Source: Gemmatimonadota bacterium (lineage in GTDB: Bacteria > Gemmatimonadota > Gemmatimonadetes > Gemmatimonadales > Gemmatimonadaceae). Taken from it: a DNA stretch of 9,156 nucleotides. The notes beneath the pieces are model-generated. The model worked only from the letters and a program-made list of their open reading frames with translations, was not told the DNA's origin and did no database searches. The translations under genes were made by a program, and so were the position numbers. The stretch covers positions 1 through 9,156 of the forward strand of contig CANGXK010000078.1 of assembly GCA_947457715.1 (NCBI GenBank), in the 5' to 3' direction. Shown in pieces: positions 6,387-9,156 of this stretch (its first letter is position 1; each line of letters begins with the position of its first letter).

Positions 6387-7853
6387 ATGTCGTCGTCTGA
6401 GTCCATCGTGAAGCGCCCCCGTGTGCGCTTTGCCCCGTCACCGACCGGCTTTCTCCATGTCGGCGGCGCGCGTACTGCCCTGTTCAACTGGCTGTACGCC
6501 AAGAAGTTCGACGGCGACTTCCTCCTGCGCATCGAAGACACCGATCGCGCCCGCAGCACCGACGAGAGCACCCGCGCGATCTTCGAAGGCCTCGAGTGGC
6601 TCGGCCTCACGTGGGATGAAGCGGTCGTGTACCAGGGCGCCAACGTGGAGCGGCATTACGCCGATGCGCATCGCCTGCTCGACAGTGGCGCGGCGTACCG
6701 CGATTTCACGCCGCAGGCGGAGACGGAGCGGCTGCGCAACGAAGCCGAGGCCCGCGGCGAGTCGTACCGGTTCGATCGGGACACCGCGATGCTGAGCGAG
6801 GCAGAGATTGCCGAAAAGCTCGCCCGTCACGAGCCGTATGCGATCCGCTTCAAGGTGCCCGATGGCTACACCGAGTGGCCGGATCTCGTGCACGAGCGTA
6901 TCGCCTTTCCGAACAAGGACATCGAGGATTTCATCATCCTCCGCTCGGATGGGACGCCGGTATACAACATGGCGGTGGTGAGCGACGACATCGCCATGCG
7001 CATCACGCTCGTCATGCGCGGCGACGATCACATCTCGAACACGCCCAAGCAGATTCTGTTGTATCGCGCGCTGGGTGCCGATGTGCCGCAGTTCGGGCAT
7101 GTACCGATGATTCACGGCGCCGACGGCAAGAAGCTGTCGAAGCGTCATGGCGCGACGGCCGTGGGCGACTATCAGCACATGGGCTTTCTGCCGCAGGCGA
7201 TGCTGAATTTCCTCGCCCTGCTCGGCTGGTCGCCGGGTGAGGACATCGAAGTGATGCAGCTGCCGGAGCTGATCGAGCGCTTCAGCGTGCATGGCCTGCA
7301 TGCCAAGGCGGCGATTTTCGACACGAAGAAGCTGGAGTGGATGAACGGACAGCATCTGGCGCTCATTCCGATCGCCGAACTCGCGCACGTGGTGGCACCG
7401 CTGTTCGAGAAGGCGGGCCTCGCCACGGTGGCCGACCTCGAGTCACGCCCGGAGTGGTTTCACGGCGTGCTGGAGTTGCTGCGCGTGCGGGCGCGACTCA
7501 CCGACGAGATCGTGCAGTTGGCCACGACGTTCTTCGGCGAGACCGTGGAGTACGAGGCCGAGGCGATCGGCAAGCAGTGGCGTGACGCGGCGGTGACCGG
7601 CGAGATCCTGCAGGCCACGCACGATCGACTGGCCACGCTGGAGTCATGGGAGCCGGCCGCGATGGAAGAGGCGCTGCGGAAGCTGGCCGAGGAGAAAGGC
7701 ATTTCCGGCGGCAAGATTTTTCAGCCGCTGCGTGTGGCGCTTACGGGTAAGACGGTGAGCCCGGGCATTTTTGAAGTGCTCTTGTACGTGGGACGCGAGC
7801 ACTCGCTGGCGCGTGTGGCTGCGGCGGTGACGTTCCTGAAGCAGGATGCGTAG
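6387..7853 (+). CDS. gltX: Glutamyl-tRNA synthetase
   Basis: This 488-aa class I aminoacyl-tRNA synthetase charges tRNA-Glu with glutamate in the cytoplasm. The N-terminal block APSPTGFLHVGGARTALFNW holds the HIGH-type motif (HVGG, 24-27). RIEDTD is at 48-53, the conserved VSDD...RGDDHISNTPKQ at 198-222, and the KMSKS-type loop KLSKR at 249-253. The all-helical anticodon-binding half runs from about 310 to the end and closes with GKIFQPLRVALTGKTVSPG. The length is normal for bacteria. No cysteine is present anywhere, so the zinc-binding Cys cluster seen in E. coli GluRS is absent. Whether it also misacylates tRNA-Gln (non-discriminating type) cannot be judged here. The ATG at 6387 gives an 11-residue lead into the family block; a TTG at 6342 lies inside the tRNA terminator and is rejected. 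There is no Shine-Dalgarno. Confidence 0.98.
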   Translation: MSSSESIVKRPRVRFAPSPTGFLHVGGARTALFNWLYAKKFDGDFLLRIEDTDRARSTDESTRAIFEGLEWLGLTWDEAVVYQGANVERHYADAHRLLDSGAAYRDFTPQAETERLRNEAEARGESYRFDRDTAMLSEAEIAEKLARHEPYAIRFKVPDGYTEWPDLVHERIAFPNKDIEDFIILRSDGTPVYNMAVVSDDIAMRITLVMRGDDHISNTPKQILLYRALGADVPQFGHVPMIHGADGKKLSKRHGATAVGDYQHMGFLPQAMLNFLALLGWSPGEDIEVMQLPELIERFSVHGLHAKAAIFDTKKLEWMNGQHLALIPIAELAHVVAPLFEKAGLATVADLESRPEWFHGVLELLRVRARLTDEIVQLATTFFGETVEYEAEAIGKQWRDAAVTGEILQATHDRLATLESWEPAAMEEALRKLAEEKGISGGKIFQPLRVALTGKTVSPGIFEVLLYVGREHSLARVAAAVTFLKQDA

Positions 7854-8085
7854 GCGTGCACGATTTCCGATCCGTGGTTAGCTGGCGGTCATCTGCCAGT
7901 CGATTTCGGCACGTAGGACTGAGCGTGCAAATCCACAGCGCGCTCCAACACCACGCGAACCAGCGGCGTCCTGTCGATTTTCTCTTGGCCGATCTCCGTC
8001 GGCTGGTGCTAAAGCCGCCGTCCAAGCGGCCAGCGGTGAGTGCTGTTCGGCATCCGGGCGGCCCCAGCCCATTCACCCGGCCCAT
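7854..8085. other. Gene-free convergent spacer
   Basis: This 232-bp spacer lies between the converging gltX and sulfotransferase genes. I see no convincing gene. Short open frames exist on both strands, but none has a recognisable domain or ribosome site. A weak hairpin, CTGGC (7882-7886) with GCCAG (7895-7899), lies 28 nt after gltX and could assist termination, but has no T run. A two-copy 13-bp tandem repeat sits at the right end. The spacer could be degraded coding sequence. Confidence 0.5.
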
Positions 8086-8088
8086 TCA
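8063..8088. repeat. 13-bp tandem duplication at the sulfotransferase stop codon
   Basis: Two adjacent 13-bp units, TGAATGGGCCGGG and TGAATGGGCTGGG on the minus strand, differ at one base. The first unit contains the TGA stop of the sulfotransferase gene. It looks like a small slippage duplication. Confidence 0.75.
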
Positions 8089-8715
8089 ATAGCCGAAATG
8101 GGCCATGTCTTGCGAATAGAAGTCCTCAATCTCTCGTCTGAGTCCATTGAAATCCGCTTCTGCTTCCGGCGACGGCTTGGAGCGATTCAACCGGGCTGAA
8201 AAGGTCCGCGAGGACCATTGCTGAAACCGCGACGCGGGGGCCAGCGCGTTCACCCGATCTAGCGCCTTGCGAACGCCCTCTTCCTCCAGCCTGAAGGTGA
8301 GGACTTCCCGATGGGCCGGAACAAATTCCACTTGGGGCCTCAAGTGGTTGTCGTAGACGTACGGGTCTTGAGCGTACTGGTTCAGGACCGCGTCCAGCCA
8401 TTCACGAGGCCTGCTGTCAGGGGCGACATCGTCATTGCGTTGCCAATAGTATTCCGACTTCATCCGATCGAAGGGGTGCCGGCATATCGCGAACGCTAGG
8501 TTGATTTCCTCCCAGCGAAAGAGTGCCTCAAGCAAATCGGCGTGAAAGTGCTGTGGCGTCGCCTTGAGGTATCGCAGTTCCGTCACATGCTGTGCTCGCA
8601 CGATCAGGGGCTCGAACCATCCGAACGCGCGCAACGAGTGCACCACCGACGTTCCGCCCGTCTTGGGAATATGTACGAACAGGTAGCGAATGCCTTGTTT
8701 GACAAAGATCGACAT
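8086..8715 (-). CDS. Sulfotransferase family 2 protein
   Basis: This 209-aa cytoplasmic enzyme is predicted to transfer sulfate from PAPS to a carbohydrate or similar acceptor. The 5'-phosphosulfate-binding loop FVHIPKTGGTS is at residues 13-23, and the 3'-phosphate-binding motif CRHPFDRMKSEYY is at 78-90 (Arg79, Arg84, Ser88). NHLRPQ at 123-128 and the C-terminal FYSQDMAHFGY are also typical of the Sulfotransfer_2 group. The acceptor cannot be read from sequence. The ATG at 8715 puts the binding loop at the usual position; a GTG at 8793 would add 26 unconserved residues and overlap the upstream gene's stop by 14 nt. No clear Shine-Dalgarno is seen at either. It lies 64 bp downstream of the glycosyltransferase on the same strand, so a shared surface-glycan transcript is likely. 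G+C in sampled lines is about 56%, well below the 65-70% of the genes to its left, suggesting horizontal acquisition. Confidence 0.88.
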   Translation of the reverse strand: MSIFVKQGIRYLFVHIPKTGGTSVVHSLRAFGWFEPLIVRAQHVTELRYLKATPQHFHADLLEALFRWEEINLAFAICRHPFDRMKSEYYWQRNDDVAPDSRPREWLDAVLNQYAQDPYVYDNHLRPQVEFVPAHREVLTFRLEEEGVRKALDRVNALAPASRFQQWSSRTFSARLNRSKPSPEAEADFNGLRREIEDFYSQDMAHFGY

Positions 8716-8779
8716 GGCGTGTGTTGGAGGGCCGCGGTCATAAGATGAGTGCGGAGGAATGCCCGCACTTTCGCGACAT

Positions 8780-9156
8780 TCAAGCAGCGGCACGTCGATT
8801 CAATAGCACCTCAGTGACCGCCTGCCAGCAGAAGCCGGCCGCATTGGCCACCTGCCACGCGCACAGCAGCAGGAGGACTTTCACGCGCATCCCTAGCGGA
8901 AGTGCCGTCAGATTCGCCTGCACGTGTTGGCGCAGCTGCAGGTGTAGCTTGGAGTCTTCTGCCATCACTCCACTGCCTCGCCTGGCCCGCAAGCGGTGAT
9001 ACCGCCACGCTCCGCGACCGTAAGTAAAATACTGCTTCAGGAATCCCCGTAGACTGCTCCGGTGCTCGTGGCGGACGATGGCCTCCGGGCACGCTGCCAG
9101 CCTCCGGCCGGACATCCGCCAGCGGTCGATGAAGTCGCGATCTTCGGCTGCCAACC
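8780..9156 (-). CDS. Family 2 glycosyltransferase, C-terminal fragment (5' end outside the window)
   Basis: Only the last 124 codons are present; the gene begins beyond the right edge. The fragment opens with AAEDRDFIDRW, the Glu-Asp motif that in GT2 enzymes supplies the catalytic base and acceptor site, followed by PEAIVRHEHRSSLRGFLKQYFTYGRGAWRYH, written here as one family block spanning about residues 23-53. This arrangement is typical of GT2 enzymes that build exported polysaccharides or glycolipids. A hydrophobic C-terminal stretch (about residues 90-112, VKVLLLLCAWQVANAAGF) could sit at or in the membrane. The sugar donor and acceptor cannot be inferred. It is the upstream partner of the sulfotransferase gene, and together they suggest synthesis and sulfation of a surface glycan. 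Confidence 0.82.
   Translation of the reverse strand, partial: LAAEDRDFIDRWRMSGRRLAACPEAIVRHEHRSSLRGFLKQYFTYGRGAWRYHRLRARRGSGVMAEDSKLHLQLRQHVQANLTALPLGMRVKVLLLLCAWQVANAAGFCWQAVTEVLLNRRAAA

Noticed and set aside
6438..7388. 316-codon minus-strand open frame opposite gltX
   Set aside because: gltX has all synthetase motifs on the plus strand; this frame is the usual antisense shadow.
7877..7900. GTTAGCT near a small hairpin, considered as an integron attC site
   Set aside because: No matching RYYYAAC partner site or paired L-box arms could be found at a suitable distance.

Overview
This is a GC-rich chromosomal segment (about 65-70% G+C by hand counts over most of it). Its gene content and style suggest a soil or freshwater Gemmatimonadota-like bacterium: exported lipoproteins with BIG2 Ig-like domains, a BNR/YCF48-type propeller, a secreted M28 metallopeptidase and weak Shine-Dalgarno sites. 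That placement is an inference; there is no rRNA or other phylogenetic marker except gltX.

Layout, left to right. (1) 1-55: a cluster of CTCTGCG-type short direct repeats beyond the 3' end of the first gene. (2) 56-1063, minus: a DUF1611/DgcN-like P-loop protein. (3) 1250-1336, plus: tRNA-Ser(UGA), facing the strong intrinsic terminator (1342-1386) of the minus-strand gene at 1403-2584, a lipoprotein with three BIG2 domains and a PPC-like domain. (4) Divergent from it across 135 bp, 2720-3844, plus: an exported six-BNR-motif propeller protein, followed after a strong hairpin by 3902-5632, plus: a lipoprotein M28 metallopeptidase with a PA-like region. (5) 5639-5992, minus, converging on the peptidase with 6 bp between stop codons: a Dps-like protein that appears to lack the middle third of the fold, including two ferroxidase ligands. 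(6) 6209-6298, plus: tRNA-Ser(GCU) with its own textbook terminator, followed 43 nt later by gltX (6387-7853, plus), glutamyl-tRNA synthetase. (7) 7854-8085: a gene-free convergent spacer. (8) 8086-8715 and 8780-9156, minus: a sulfotransferase and the C-terminal end of a family 2 glycosyltransferase. These look like one transcription unit for building and sulfating a surface glycan. The sulfotransferase has visibly lower G+C (about 56% in sampled lines) and may mark the edge of an acquired polysaccharide locus.

The genes do not form one pathway. The left and centre are housekeeping and cell-envelope genes in short, mostly single-gene units; the right edge is the start of an accessory glycan locus. 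I saw no CRISPR array, insertion sequence, phage gene or defence system. The observation most worth checking is the internally shortened Dps-like gene. Next are the perfect inverted repeat built into its last codons at the convergent junction with the peptidase, and the unusually short space available for a gltX promoter after the tRNA terminator.
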